From positions 62,001 through 126,000 of the forward strand of contig BGOH01000002.1 of the NCBI GenBank assembly GCA_003569145.1: DNA of 64,000 bases, given 5' to 3'. A model generated the notes under the pieces. That model had not been told where the DNA came from and searched no databases. It saw only the letters and a program-made list of their open reading frames with translations. Each line of letters starts with the position of its first letter. The stretch's first letter is position 1. This DNA comes from Clavibacter sp. (GTDB taxonomy: Bacteria > Actinomycetota > Actinomycetes > Nanopelagicales > Nanopelagicaceae). Positions 28,386 through 37,621 of this stretch are shown here, one piece after another. A program made the position numbers and the translations under genes.

Positions 28386-28413
28386 AAAAAACTCTCAATT
28401 CAAGGTTGAGAGT
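28386..28413 (-). terminator. Probable terminator of leuC-leuD
   Basis: Eight-base stem ACTCTCAA (28391-28398) / TTGAGAGT (28406-28413), loop of seven, followed on the minus strand by five to six T (28386-28391). It starts 17 bases after the leuD stop. The stem is AT-rich and short, so moderate confidence. Confidence 0.65.
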
Positions 28414-28429
28414 CGCGCAAAAGCGCTAC

Positions 28430-29029
28430 TTATGACAAGACCGGAAGCGTTTTTGGCTTGTATTTTGCTCGTTTTTCTTCAAAATTCTCAACTTCATCAA
28501 TTTTTCGAAGCGTTAAACCGATGTCATCAAGGCCCTCCATTAGGCGCCAACGCGTATAGTCATCTAAATCAAAGGAAATTGCTTGATTTTTATAGGAAAC
28601 TAAACGAGTCTCAAGATCTACCTTTATCTCAAGTGATGGCTCTGCCTCGATTGCGCTCCAGAGAGCTTCAACATCACTTTGGCCAAGAATTACCGTTAAC
28701 AGGCCTGCTTTTAATGAGTTGCCTCGGAAGATATCGGCAAATCTTGATGAGATAACTACTTTAAAGCCATAGTTTTGCAGCGCCCAGACTGCATGCTCTC
28801 TTGAAGATCCAGTGCCAAAGTCAGCTCCAGCTACCAAAATACTGGCCTTACTGTATTCCGCCTTATTCAATACAAATTCAGGATCACTTCGCCAGGCAGC
28901 AAATAGGCCATCCTCAAATCCTGAGCGAGTAACTCGCTTTAGATAGACCGCAGGAATTATCTGATCAGTATCAACATTGCTTCTGCGCAGCGGAAGCGCA
29001 GAGCCGGTATGAGAAATAAATTTTTCCAT
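28430..29029 (-). CDS. leuD: 3-isopropylmalate dehydratase small subunit
   Basis: Partner of LeuC in leucine synthesis, isomerising 2- to 3-isopropylmalate. The 199-residue protein has the swivel-domain motifs [20 protein letters not shown] and [20 protein letters not shown]. It follows leuC after 11 bases, in one operon ended by a hairpin. The divergent regulator ndgR is expected to control this pair. Confidence 0.97.
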   Translation of the reverse strand: MEKFISHTGSALPLRRSNVDTDQIIPAVYLKRVTRSGFEDGLFAAWRSDPEFVLNKAEYSKASILVAGADFGTGSSREHAVWALQNYGFKVVISSRFADIFRGNSLKAGLLTVILGQSDVEALWSAIEAEPSLEIKVDLETRLVSYKNQAISFDLDDYTRWRLMEGLDDIGLTLRKIDEVENFEEKRAKYKPKTLPVLS

Positions 29030-29040
29030 TGCTTTCTCCG

Positions 29041-30438
29041 TTATAGATCTGCCGGTGATGAGAGGGTTCCGCGAAGCGCTGTGGCTGCAGCAACTAAGGG
29101 GCTTACTAGGTGGGTTCTTCCACCCTTTCCTTGTCTTCCCTCAAAATTTCTATTACTCGTTGAGGCTGATCTCTCCCCAGGAGCTAATTGATCAGGATTC
29201 ATTCCAAGGCACATCGAACATCCTGCGCTTCGCCACTCTGCGCCAGCTTCTAAAAAGAGCTTATCTAGGCCTTCTGCCTCTGCTTGTAATCTGACTCGAG
29301 CCGAGCCAGGAACAACCATCATTCGAATATCGGAGGCAACTTTCTTGCCCTTGATGATTTCTGCCGCTGCTCTTAGATCTTCAATTCGGCCATTGGTGCA
29401 GGAGCCGAGAAAAACAGTATCAATCTTTATCTTTTTCATCGGGGTTCCAGCTTTAAGGTCCATATAGACCAATGCGCGCTCTGCTGCGCTAACCTCTTCT
29501 GGATCTGTGAAATCTTGCGGACTTGGAATTACGCCATCTAGAGGTATTCCCTGTCCAGGATTAGTTCCCCAAGTAACAAATGGCGATAGTTGATCTGCAT
29601 CAAGGGTAATCTCTTTATCAAATTTAGCATCGCTATCACTTTTTAGTTCGCTCCAATAGGCAAGCGCTCTCTGCCAATCCTCACCCTTTGGTGCATGCGG
29701 GCGATCTTTTAGATAGGCAAAGGTAGTTTCATCAGGAGCGATAAGTCCTGCTCTTGCGCCAGCTTCAATCGACATATTGCAGATTGTCATTCGAGCCTCC
29801 ATAGAGAGTGCCCTTATGGCGCTTCCGCGATATTCAAGGATGTATCCCTGTCCTCCGCCAGTTCCTATTTTGGCAATAATGGCAAGAATTATGTCTTTAC
29901 TTGTGACTCCAGGTTTTAGTTTTCCTTCAACATTAATTGCCATCGTCTTTGGTCTACTTAATGGAAGCGTCTGAGTAGCAAGAACATGTTCCACTTCGCT
30001 AGTTCCAATTCCAAAGGCAAGAGCGCCAAAGGCGCCATGGGTTGAGGTATGAGAATCGCCGCAGACAATGGTCATTCCAGGTTGAGTTAGACCTAATTGC
30101 GGGCCAACAACATGGACAATTCCTTGTTCAACATCACCAAGTGAGTGAAGCCTTATGCCAAATTCTTGGCAATTTTTTCGCAAGGTATCAACTTGTAGCC
30201 TTGAAACTGGATCTGCAATTGGCTTATCGATATTAAGAGTTGGCACATTATGATCTTCAGTAGCTAGCGTTAAATCAGGCCTTCTAACTCCCCTTTTTGC
30301 AAGGCGGAGCCCATCAAAGGCTTGCGGGCTAGTGACTTCATGAATTAAATGAAGATCGATATAGAGTAAATCTGGTTCCCCACTAGCGCTTCTAACTAGA
30401 TGGTCATCCCAGACTTTTTCTGCCAGTGTCTTAGCCAT
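29041..30438 (-). CDS. leuC: 3-isopropylmalate dehydratase large subunit
   Basis: [4Fe-4S] subunit of isopropylmalate isomerase, 465 residues, aconitase superfamily. Cluster ligands are visible in [13 protein letters not shown] and in [27 protein letters not shown] is the conserved active-site loop. Starts with ATG at 30436-30438, divergent from ndgR with a 62-base shared control region, matching the mycobacterial and streptomycete arrangement. Confidence 0.97.
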   Translation of the reverse strand: MAKTLAEKVWDDHLVRSASGEPDLLYIDLHLIHEVTSPQAFDGLRLAKRGVRRPDLTLATEDHNVPTLNIDKPIADPVSRLQVDTLRKNCQEFGIRLHSLGDVEQGIVHVVGPQLGLTQPGMTIVCGDSHTSTHGAFGALAFGIGTSEVEHVLATQTLPLSRPKTMAINVEGKLKPGVTSKDIILAIIAKIGTGGGQGYILEYRGSAIRALSMEARMTICNMSIEAGARAGLIAPDETTFAYLKDRPHAPKGEDWQRALAYWSELKSDSDAKFDKEITLDADQLSPFVTWGTNPGQGIPLDGVIPSPQDFTDPEEVSAAERALVYMDLKAGTPMKKIKIDTVFLGSCTNGRIEDLRAAAEIIKGKKVASDIRMMVVPGSARVRLQAEAEGLDKLFLEAGAEWRSAGCSMCLGMNPDQLAPGERSASTSNRNFEGRQGKGGRTHLVSPLVAAATALRGTLSSPADL

Positions 30439-30465
30439 ACTTACTTCTTCTAACTCCCTTACTAC

Positions 30466-30494
30466 TTGCTTCTCAAATGATGAGATGGCAATAT
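30466..30494 (+). promoter_or_regulatory. Candidate promoter of ndgR (leaderless)
   Basis: TTGCTT (30466-30471) and CAATAT (30489-30494) are 17 bases apart and the -10-like box lies six bases before the ATG at 30501, with no ribosome binding site between. The short leuC-ndgR intergenic region must also hold the leuC promoter and the NdgR operator. Sequence inference only. Confidence 0.35.
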
Positions 30495-30500
30495 TGGATT

Positions 30501-31220
30501 ATGGACAAAAAGAATAGCGGAGTTGGCGTCTTAGATAAAGCGGTAAAGATCCTCTCTGTTCTTGAATCTGGTCCCCACTCGCTAAGCGAGCTTGTCGCCG
30601 CTACCAAAATTTCACGCCCAACAGCTCATCGCCTTGCTGTGGCGCTAGAGCATCATCGCCTGCTATCACGCGATTTAACCGGGCGCTTTGTCCTTGGAGT
30701 AAGAGCGGGAGAGCTTGCAGCCTCAGCCGGTGAGGATCGCTTACTAGCCGCAGCAAATCCAGCGCTAATTGCACTTCGCGATGCAACAGGTGAGAGCGCT
30801 CAGCTCTATCGCCGCCAAGGTGAGATGAGAATCTGTGTTGCTGCTGCTGAGCGTTTATCAGGTCTTCGAGATTCCGTTCCAATTGGCGCCGCTCTTACTA
30901 TGAGCGCTGGATCTGCTGCTCAAATACTTCTTGCCTGGGAAGATGCAGAGAAATTACATCGCGGATTAACTGGCGCAAGATTTAATGCTGCAGCACTTGC
31001 TGCAGTGCGAAGACGTGGATGGGCACAGAGCGTTGGCGAGAGAGAGGCAGGGGTGGCCTCGATATCTGCTCCAGTGCGTGGTCCAAATAATCGAGTAATT
31101 GCGGCAGTAAGTATTAGTGGTCCAATTGAGAGACTTGGAAGACAGCCAGGTCGAATCCATGCTGCAGCTTTAGTTGCAACGGCAGATCGCCTTAGTGAAT
31201 ATATTTCAAAGAAGAATTAA
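30501..31220 (+). CDS. ndgR: IclR-family regulator of leucine biosynthesis (NdgR/LtbR type)
   Basis: IclR-type regulator: winged helix-turn-helix in residues 8-65 (VLESGPHSLSELVAAT, then ISRPTAHRLAVAL) and an effector-binding domain (about 75-235). In Streptomyces and Corynebacterium the orthologue controls leuCD and other amino-acid genes and is always divergent from leuC, as here. The frame is open back to an ATG at 30477, but the eight extra residues (MMRWQYWI) overlap the promoter-like sequence and are unlike the family, so I prefer the ATG at 30501, giving 239 residues. Confidence 0.92.
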   Translation: MDKKNSGVGVLDKAVKILSVLESGPHSLSELVAATKISRPTAHRLAVALEHHRLLSRDLTGRFVLGVRAGELAASAGEDRLLAAANPALIALRDATGESAQLYRRQGEMRICVAAAERLSGLRDSVPIGAALTMSAGSAAQILLAWEDAEKLHRGLTGARFNAAALAAVRRRGWAQSVGEREAGVASISAPVRGPNNRVIAAVSISGPIERLGRQPGRIHAAALVATADRLSEYISKKN

Positions 31221-31224
31221 TACC

Positions 31225-31300
31225 TGGTAGCTCCGAGGGGATTCGAACCCCCGTAGCTGGCTTGAGAAGCCAGAGTCCTGGGCCACTAGACGACGGAGCC
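31225..31300 (-). tRNA. tRNA-Glu (CTC)
   Basis: Cloverleaf on the minus strand beginning GGCTCCG and ending CGGAGCT-A-CCA. The anticodon loop TTCTCAA has CTC at 31264-31266; the T-arm reads GGGGGTTCGAATCCCC. The 3' CCA is encoded (31225-31227). Next to tRNA-Gln, downstream of gltX. Confidence 0.95.
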
Positions 31301-31343
31301 AGATTTATCTTCTTAACTAAAAAGTTCTATTAAGTTTTTTCCG

Positions 31344-31415
31344 CTGGGGTACCAGGACTCGAACCTAGACAAGCTGAACCAGAATCAGCTGGGCTGCCAA
31401 TTACCCCATACCCCA
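31344..31415 (-). tRNA. tRNA-Gln (CTG)
   Basis: Seventy-two bases starting TGGGGTA and ending TACCCCA plus discriminator G; the anticodon stem GCTGA/TCAGC holds loop TTCTGGT with anticodon CTG. The T-loop GGTTCGAGTCC is normal. CCA is not encoded, in contrast to the neighbouring tRNA-Glu. Confidence 0.95.
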
Positions 31416-31464
31416 AAGCATTTACTCTCACTAGAAAACTTAAGCAAAGATTTTTACTCAACTT

Positions 31465-31476
31465 CTCTTATAAGAG
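31465..31476. repeat. Perfect palindrome between gltX and the tRNA genes
   Basis: CTCTTATAAGAG is a 12-base perfect palindrome inside a wider inverted repeat, CTTAAGC (31439-31445) and GCTTAAG (31479-31485). It lies 50 bases upstream of tRNA-Gln and 30 bases after the gltX stop. It may belong to the tRNA promoter or to a weak terminator; there is no T run. Confidence 0.3.
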
Positions 31477-31505
31477 GGGCTTAAGAATACCTTGAATTTT
31501 CCGCC

Positions 31506-32972
31506 TTAAGAAACTGCTGCTTTTAGACGCGTAATGCAGCGCTGTTTTCCTAGTAGCTCCATAGATTCAAAAAGCGGTGGAGATATATGACTACCTGTGA
31601 CTGCAATTCGAACTGGCGAGAAGGCAAGGCGCGGCTTAAGAGCCATCTGATCAATTAGCGCCTCGCGCAATTTCGCCTCAATAGCGCCATGGCTCCAATC
31701 ATCTACGCCCTGCAAAACCTCTAAAGATTTAGCAATTACAGCCTGCGCCTGATCACCCAAGAGAGCAGCGCTAGCTTCTTGATCGAAGGAGAGCTCGTCT
31801 GTAAATAAAAATTTAAGCATGGCGCTAACTTCATTCATTCTTGCAATCCGCTCTTGAATTATCGGAAGAGCTTGGCGAAGAACTTTAAGCTCATCATCTT
31901 TGCCGCTGACTACCCCATCTTTAAGAAGGAAAGGTAGGGCTCTTGAAAGGAAATCATCGAGAGTTAATTTTCTAATCTTCTCGCCATTTATTGCTTCAAG
32001 CTTTTTCATATCAAATCTAGCCGGCGAGCTATTAACTCGCTCTAATTCAAATAGCTCAACTAATTCCTTCATCGAGACATCTTCGCGATCATCACCCGGG
32101 GACCAACCAAGAAGAGCTAGGTAGTTACAGATTGCCTCAGGCAAAAACCCTGACTCTCGATACCAAGCAATAGAAACCTCGCCATTTCTCTTAGATAACT
32201 TGGCATTATCTTGACCCATAACAAATGGCAGGTGAGCAAAGACTGGAAACTCTTCTGTCTTAACTCCCATCGCTTGATAGACCCGAATCTGTCTTGGGGT
32301 TGATGAGAGTAGATCCTCTCCCCTGAGTACATGGGTGATCTTCATTAAGACATCATCGACGGCGACAGCAAGGGTATAAAGCGGAGAACCATCAGCGCGC
32401 ATCAAGACAAAGTCTGGAACGTACTTATGCTCAAAGCTAACTTCACCTCTGATTAAATCATTAAAGGTAGTTGATCCATCTGGCATCCGCATGCGCACTA
32501 CTGGAGCTCTACCTTCTTTAATAAATGCTTCGATTTCACTACTTGTCAGATCGCGACATTTTCCGTCATAACCTGGAGCTTGATTTAACTCTCGTTGCTT
32601 ATCGCGTCTCTTCTCTAGCTCCTCAGTTGAGCAGTAGCAATGGTAGGCATCACCATTTTTGATAAAAATGTCAGCCCAATGCTTATAAACATCTAGCCTT
32701 TGCGATTGCAGATATGGCCCGTGTTCTCCCCCAACTTCAGGGCCCTCATCCCAATTGATTCCCAGCCACTTAAGGGTTTCGATAGCGCGAGCAATATATT
32801 CATCAGTGACTCTCTCGCGATCTGTATCTTCAACACGGAAAATCAATTTTCCGGAGCAATGTCTGGCATAGGCCCATGCAAATAGCGCAGTTCTAATATT
32901 TCCCACATGAAGATCTCCGGTGGGAGATGGAGCAAAACGAGTTCTAACCTCACGAGACGATGAATTAGCCAC
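31506..32972 (-). CDS. gltX: Glutamyl-tRNA synthetase
   Basis: Class I synthetase of 488 residues, charging tRNA-Glu. The HIGH-type motif is APSPTGDLHVGNIRTALF (about residues 14-31), the KMSKS-type loop is KLSKRNGEVS, and a four-residue zinc site CYCSTEEL...C is partly visible (CYC at about 112). The gene lies immediately upstream of tRNA-Gln and tRNA-Glu. In actinobacteria GltX usually also mischarges tRNA-Gln, which GatCAB then amidates; no GlnRS gene is in this window. The ATG overlaps the end of the upstream hydrolase gene by eight bases. Confidence 0.97.
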   Translation of the reverse strand: MANSSSREVRTRFAPSPTGDLHVGNIRTALFAWAYARHCSGKLIFRVEDTDRERVTDEYIARAIETLKWLGINWDEGPEVGGEHGPYLQSQRLDVYKHWADIFIKNGDAYHCYCSTEELEKRRDKQRELNQAPGYDGKCRDLTSSEIEAFIKEGRAPVVRMRMPDGSTTFNDLIRGEVSFEHKYVPDFVLMRADGSPLYTLAVAVDDVLMKITHVLRGEDLLSSTPRQIRVYQAMGVKTEEFPVFAHLPFVMGQDNAKLSKRNGEVSIAWYRESGFLPEAICNYLALLGWSPGDDREDVSMKELVELFELERVNSSPARFDMKKLEAINGEKIRKLTLDDFLSRALPFLLKDGVVSGKDDELKVLRQALPIIQERIARMNEVSAMLKFLFTDELSFDQEASAALLGDQAQAVIAKSLEVLQGVDDWSHGAIEAKLREALIDQMALKPRLAFSPVRIAVTGSHISPPLFESMELLGKQRCITRLKAAVS

Positions 32973-33752
32973 GGCTACTAACCCTATTTCTTAGCGTTCC
33001 CAGTCCTTCAATAGAGACACTTACCTCACCTGATGGATTCATCGGACCAATTCCTGATGGAGTTCCAGTAAGAATCACATCTCCTGGAAGAAGCGTCATA
33101 ACTTTGGTGACAAACTCGATAATAAATGGCACATCAAAGACCATATCTGAAAGCTTTGCACTCTGCTTAAGTTCGCCATCAACATGAGCAGTAATTAACT
33201 GATCTCCAGGGACAAAATTGGTGTCAATCCATGGTCCAAGAGGACAAAAAGTGTCAAAGCCTTTTGCTCTACTCCACTGACCATCTTTTTTCTGTAGATC
33301 TCGTGCAGTGACATCGTTTGCAAGGGTGTAGCCAAAGATGACATCGTTAACCTTTTCTCTTGGCACTTCCTTACAAATCTTTGAGATAACCACTGCTAAC
33401 TCTGCTTCATGATCTATTCGCTCACTCGTATCTGGCCATTGAATCAAATCCTCTGGGCCGATTACTGATGTATTTGGTTTGATAAAAATAATTGGCTCAG
33501 CAGGTACTTCCCCGCCCATCTCGGCTGCATGATCGGCATAGTTTTTCCAACACAGACCACTTTGCTTCTCGGTATTACGGGGGCAAGAAGCTTGACTTCG
33601 CTAAGTGCAAATACTTCCTCTTGCTTAAAGATCCCGGCATATAGAGGATCGCTAGCGATTGCAGTAATGCTCATATCATCTTCTAGGAGACCAAAGTGAG
33701 GATCGCTACCTAGCTTTGAGCCAGCAGGAGGAGAGAATCTAACAATGCGCAT
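32965..33752 (-). CDS. Fumarylacetoacetate hydrolase family protein, frameshifted
   Basis: FAH-family metal-dependent hydrolase or decarboxylase. The N-terminal 70 residues (up to SKVVCVGK) are in the frame of the ATG at 33752; the rest, with PIIFIKPNTSVIGP, the metal-binding EAELAVVI and VILTGTPSGIGPM, is in a second frame. The break is the TTTTT run 33542-33546 (AAAAA on the coding strand): with six A the protein reads GKNYADHAAEMGGE and is a normal 262 residues. In mycobacteria the homologue (Rv2993c) also precedes gltX. Substrate unknown; likely an acylpyruvate or similar diketo acid. Single-base loss probably a sequencing artefact. Confidence 0.88.
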
Positions 33753-33761
33753 TAGCTAACT

Positions 33762-35051
33762 CTAAACCTCTTTGTCAGGAACTAGATCAGCAGGGCGCTC
33801 AACTAGAAATGTTGCGATTCGATGTCTTCTGCCAATTGGGCGCTCGGCAGTGAGAACCCAGCCCTTAAGCGTGACTGTACTTCCAGGAATTGGCACACGT
33901 CCCAAACTCTTTGCTACAAATCCACCAATTGTGTCGACATCTTCTTTCTCATCTTCACTTAATTCAAATTCGAGCTTATCTGCTAAGTCTTCTAAATGAA
34001 GCCGAGCTGAGACTCTAACTTGAGAAGTAGTTACCCATTCAAACTCTTCTACATCATCATCGTATTCATCAGCAATCTCGCCAACAATCTCTTCCAGAAT
34101 ATCTTCGATAGTAATCAGACCAGCAGTTCCGCCATATTCATCAACCACAATTGCTAGGTGAATCTGGTCTCTCTGCATCTCCTTTAATAGCTCTGATGCG
34201 GTCTTAGTCTCTGGAACAAATGTTGCGCCTCTAATGTGCTGGCTAACTAGCTCGGTTAACTCAGCTTCTCGATATTCATGAGTCCTTCTTGCTAAATCTT
34301 TTACATAGGCAATGCCAAGAATTTCATCGAGATTCTCGCCAATCACCGGAATTCTGGTGAATCCAGAGCGCAGTGCTAAGGAAAGACCCTGTCTTAAGTT
34401 CTTGCCTCCCTCAATCCAGACCATCTCTGTTCTTGGAACCATTAGCTCTCTAACTAAAGTATCGCCCAATTCAAAGACTGAGTGGATCATCTCGTGCTCA
34501 GACTCTTCAACTAGCCCTCGTTCATGGGCCTGGTCAACTAGATCACGAAGCTCTGCCTCATTAGCAAATGGGCCAGATTTGAATCCTTTTCCTGGAGTTA
34601 TTGCATTTCCTATTGCAATTAATAGCGCAGTTAATGGGCCTAAGATTTTTGACATTACTACTGCAACCACGCAGGCCGGAATAATCCATCGCCCAGCATT
34701 TTGTTTTGCCAAGGTCCTTGGACCAACCCCTACAACTACGTAGGAGAGAACCACCATGGCAGCTACGGCGATAAACATCGCTAGCGCAATTGGTTCAAAT
34801 AAAACGATAAAAGCTTGTGCAACAATTACTGTTGCGGTTAATTCTGATGCTTTTCTTACAAATAAAATCACATTTAAGTAGCGGGCCGGCTCTTTTATAA
34901 CTCTTGCAACCCAAGCAGCTGATTTAGATGACTTGACCTCAAGTTCTTCGACAAATACTCGAGAGATGGAGTTAATTGCAGACTCAGAGCCAGCTAAAAA
35001 TCCGGCAAAAAGTAAGAGGGCAACTACTGATAGAACTTCAGTAAGGCTCAC
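33762..35051 (-). CDS. CNNM/CorC-HlyC family membrane protein with CBS domains
   Basis: Protein of 429 residues: N-terminal DUF21/CNNM transmembrane domain with three to four helices (1-140), two CBS domains (about 205-325, including VPRTEMVWIEG and IVVDEYGGTAGLITIEDILEE), and a C-terminal CorC_HlyC transporter-associated domain. Related proteins take part in magnesium export or homeostasis; the old name hemolysin is misleading. Downstream of ybeY with a four-base overlap, as in the phoH-ybeY-corC operons of many bacteria (Rv2366c). Confidence 0.93.
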   Translation of the reverse strand: MSLTEVLSVVALLLFAGFLAGSESAINSISRVFVEELEVKSSKSAAWVARVIKEPARYLNVILFVRKASELTATVIVAQAFIVLFEPIALAMFIAVAAMVVLSYVVVGVGPRTLAKQNAGRWIIPACVVAVVMSKILGPLTALLIAIGNAITPGKGFKSGPFANEAELRDLVDQAHERGLVEESEHEMIHSVFELGDTLVRELMVPRTEMVWIEGGKNLRQGLSLALRSGFTRIPVIGENLDEILGIAYVKDLARRTHEYREAELTELVSQHIRGATFVPETKTASELLKEMQRDQIHLAIVVDEYGGTAGLITIEDILEEIVGEIADEYDDDVEEFEWVTTSQVRVSARLHLEDLADKLEFELSEDEKEDVDTIGGFVAKSLGRVPIPGSTVTLKGWVLTAERPIGRRHRIATFLVERPADLVPDKEV

Positions 35052-35494
35052 CGTTTAGCTCTCCATTCAACTAGGTATTTATCCTGCAAGGCGAACATCA
35101 CTTCTTTCTCATCTGCTTCCATGTGGTCATATCCCAAAAGATGAAGAACTCCATGAACTGTTAGTAATTCTAATTCATCTTGGAGGCTGGAATGAACTTT
35201 AAGCGCATTCTGATTGGCATATGTTGGGCAGAGAGCAATATCTCCCAGCATTGCAGGGCCAAGAGTTGCTGAATTTGGTTTTACTTCATCCATTGGAAAT
35301 GCTAGAACATCAGTTGGTCCATCTTCCTCCATCCAGCGCAGGTGAAGCGCGCTCATCTCATCTTCATCAAGCAAAGAGATGTTGAGCTCGGAATCAGGAT
35401 GAACTCCTTGAGCCAAAATAGTGAATTGAGCAATTGATTTAAGGCGCTCTAAATCACATTTAGAATCAGTTAAATTACTAAGTTCTATATTCAT
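35048..35494 (-). CDS. ybeY: Endoribonuclease YbeY
   Basis: Zinc metalloenzyme in 16S rRNA 3'-end maturation and ribosome quality control. The active-site motif HGVLHLLGYDH places zinc ligands at His114, His118 and His124 of 148 residues. Lies between phoH and corC in the usual order, with a four-base overlap to the latter. Confidence 0.96.
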   Translation of the reverse strand: MNIELSNLTDSKCDLERLKSIAQFTILAQGVHPDSELNISLLDEDEMSALHLRWMEEDGPTDVLAFPMDEVKPNSATLGPAMLGDIALCPTYANQNALKVHSSLQDELELLTVHGVLHLLGYDHMEADEKEVMFALQDKYLVEWRAKR

Positions 35495-35524
35495 TTCGCA
35501 CTTTACCTAATGGTCTTAAGTAAG

Positions 35525-36532
35525 TTAGCGATCACTCCTTAGCGAACGTGGCTTATTCTCTCGTCTATCTGCTCTATTTCCAGCGACTAAATTATCAAAA
35601 CGTCCATAGGCATCAACAATTTCACTTACCAATCTATGTCTGACTACATCCTCTGAAGTTAAATCCATAAAAGAAATATCATCAATACCCTCTAAAATAT
35701 CGCGCACAATCTTCAATCCCGAGTCCTGATGGCTTGGCAGATCTATCTGGGTAACATCTCCGGTGATGACCATCTTTGAAGAAAATCCAAGTCTGGTTAA
35801 AAACATTTTCATCTGCTCTGGGGAAGTGTTCTGGGCCTCATCCAAGATAATAAATGAATCGTTAAGAGTTCTACCTCTCATATAGGCAAGAGGAGCAACT
35901 TCAATAGTTCCTGATGACATTAAGCGAGGAATAGCTTCTGGATCAAGCATGTCATGAAGGGCATCAAAGAGCGGGCGAAGATATGGATCAATTTTTTCAT
36001 GAAGAGTTCCAGGCAAGAAACCAAGTCTCTCCCCCGCCTCAACTGCAGGCCGGGTAAGAATAATTCTATTTACCTGTTTAGATTGAAGTGATTGAACAGC
36101 CTTTGCCATCGCAAGATAAGTCTTACCAGTTCCGGCAGGTCCAATTCCAAAGGTGACAGTATTTTTATCTATCGCATCGACATAGCGCTTTTGATTCGAG
36201 GTTTTGGGCCTAATTGTTTTGCCACGATTACTTAATATATTTAAAGTCAATACTTCAGCAGGAGAGCTTCCATCATTGATCATTGCAATTGAGCGTCTAA
36301 CAGCGTCATCACTTAATGGCTGTCCAGTTCGAATAACGGTTAGAAAACTTTGAATTAGCTGCTTTACTCGCTCGCATCCTTGGGTACTTCCACGAAGAAT
36401 TACTTCATTTCCTCTAACCGTAATTGCCACATCATGAAATGCGCTCTCAATTGCTTTGATGTAGGAATCGTTTGGCCCAGTTATTGAAACGCTGGAGATA
36501 TCGCTAGGTAGCGTTAGAGTGATTCGATCCAT
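35525..36532 (-). CDS. phoH: PhoH-like ATPase (YbeZ)
   Basis: Cytoplasmic ATPase of 335 residues with an N-terminal KH-like region, the P-loop GIGPAGTGKTYLAMA (about residue 131) and Walker B SFIILDEAQNTSPEQMKMFLTRLG. Works with YbeY in RNA metabolism; the exact reaction is not established. Eleven bases after the HIT gene and about 30 before ybeY, so one operon. Confidence 0.96.
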   Translation of the reverse strand: MDRITLTLPSDISSVSITGPNDSYIKAIESAFHDVAITVRGNEVILRGSTQGCERVKQLIQSFLTVIRTGQPLSDDAVRRSIAMINDGSSPAEVLTLNILSNRGKTIRPKTSNQKRYVDAIDKNTVTFGIGPAGTGKTYLAMAKAVQSLQSKQVNRIILTRPAVEAGERLGFLPGTLHEKIDPYLRPLFDALHDMLDPEAIPRLMSSGTIEVAPLAYMRGRTLNDSFIILDEAQNTSPEQMKMFLTRLGFSSKMVITGDVTQIDLPSHQDSGLKIVRDILEGIDDISFMDLTSEDVVRHRLVSEIVDAYGRFDNLVAGNRADRRENKPRSLRSDR

Positions 36533-36542
36533 TACGCCAATT

Positions 36543-36877
36543 CTATCCAGGGGGCCAGCTCAGTGCACGACCACCAAGAAGATGCAGATGAGCGTGAAAT
36601 ACGCTTTGGCCACCATCAGCTCCAGTATTAAAGACGGTTCGATAGCCATTTAACTCTCGTTCTTTGGCAATACTTGCAGCCATCTCAAACACTCGATTAG
36701 AACATCTGGATTTGCAAGAGTTAACTCAGCTGCATTCTCAACGTGGATTTTTGGAATTATCAAAACATGAGTTGGAGCAACAGGATTTATGTCGTTAAAT
36801 GCTAAAACATTATCGCTCTGCCTAACTATGTCGGCAGGTATTTCACCATTAACTATTGCGCAAAAGAGGCATTTCAT
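36543..36877 (-). CDS. HIT-family nucleotide-binding hydrolase, frameshifted
   Basis: Histidine-triad protein (HinT/PKCI-like), a purine nucleoside phosphoramidase. The N-terminal 60 residues ([33 protein letters not shown]) are in the frame of the ATG at 36877. The frame breaks near 36692-36694, where one missing G on the coding strand would give DVLIEVFEMAAS; the second part then contains the catalytic triad [12 protein letters not shown] and ends with a TAG at 36543-36545, for 111 residues. Without the correction the catalytic histidines are lost. Located between rsmE and phoH as in other actinobacteria. Confidence 0.9.
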
Positions 36878-36886
36878 GGGTTATCT

Positions 36887-37621
36887 CTACCAGATTCCAA
36901 GGCCAGTTTGTACTGCAGCAAGAGCTGCTGCCCCGGCGTGAGCAGAGCGAAAGATTGGAAGTCCCATTGCTACTGAGAGAGCTCCGCGCTCTAAAAAGGC
37001 AGCTGCCTCTTCATCACTAATTCCACCTTCGGGCCCAATGATTAGTAAGACTTTGTTTAAATTCTTCTCACTCTGAGCTTTAGTAAGCAGATCCGACAAC
37101 TTTCCTCCATCAGATTCGTGAAAGAGAAGTGTTAAATCAAAATCCATTAATACCTCACTTGCGCTAACTCCACTTTGTAGCGTTGAGATCTTTGGAAACC
37201 AAGCTCTCCGTGATTGCTTAGTGGACTCTCTTGCCCAACTCCGCCATTTATCTAGCGAATCTTGTTCATCTTTAAATTGACCAATGGAGCGATTGGCGCT
37301 CCAAGGAATAATCTCATCGACTCCTGCCTCAGTTAATAACTCTATTGTTTCTCGCGCTCTATCGCCTTTAGTTAAAGCCTGCATAACAGTTAGCCAAATT
37401 TTAGAGGCGGGAAAGTCTTGGACCGTTAATACCTTTGCAGAAAAGGATTTCTTGGTGATGGAAGTTACTTCAACGCTGACTTTGCGGCCTTTTCCATCGG
37501 TTAAGGCAATAATTTCATTAACCTTTATCCTTGTTACATTGATTGCATGGTGGGCTTCATCGCCTGAAACAAATAGCTCGCCCTTATCTGGCAGTTCATC
37601 GACGATAAATACTGGAAGCAT
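36887..37621 (-). CDS. rsmE: 16S rRNA (uracil1498-N3)-methyltransferase RsmE
   Basis: SPOUT-type methyltransferase of 244 residues. An N-terminal PUA-like domain (GDEAHHAINVTRIKVNEII) is followed by the knotted domain with LLIIGPEGGISDEEAAAF and the C-terminal LPIFRSAHAGAAALAAVQ. The standard dnaJ-rsmE-HIT order holds; the start overlaps the dnaJ stop by one base. Confidence 0.96.
   Translation of the reverse strand: MLPVFIVDELPDKGELFVSGDEAHHAINVTRIKVNEIIALTDGKGRKVSVEVTSITKKSFSAKVLTVQDFPASKIWLTVMQALTKGDRARETIELLTEAGVDEIIPWSANRSIGQFKDEQDSLDKWRSWARESTKQSRRAWFPKISTLQSGVSASEVLMDFDLTLLFHESDGGKLSDLLTKAQSEKNLNKVLLIIGPEGGISDEEAAAFLERGALSVAMGLPIFRSAHAGAAALAAVQTGLGIW

Noticed and set aside
30477-30500. 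Longer N-terminus for ndgR from ATG 30477
   Set aside because: Eight extra residues overlap promoter-like sequence and are not found in the family.
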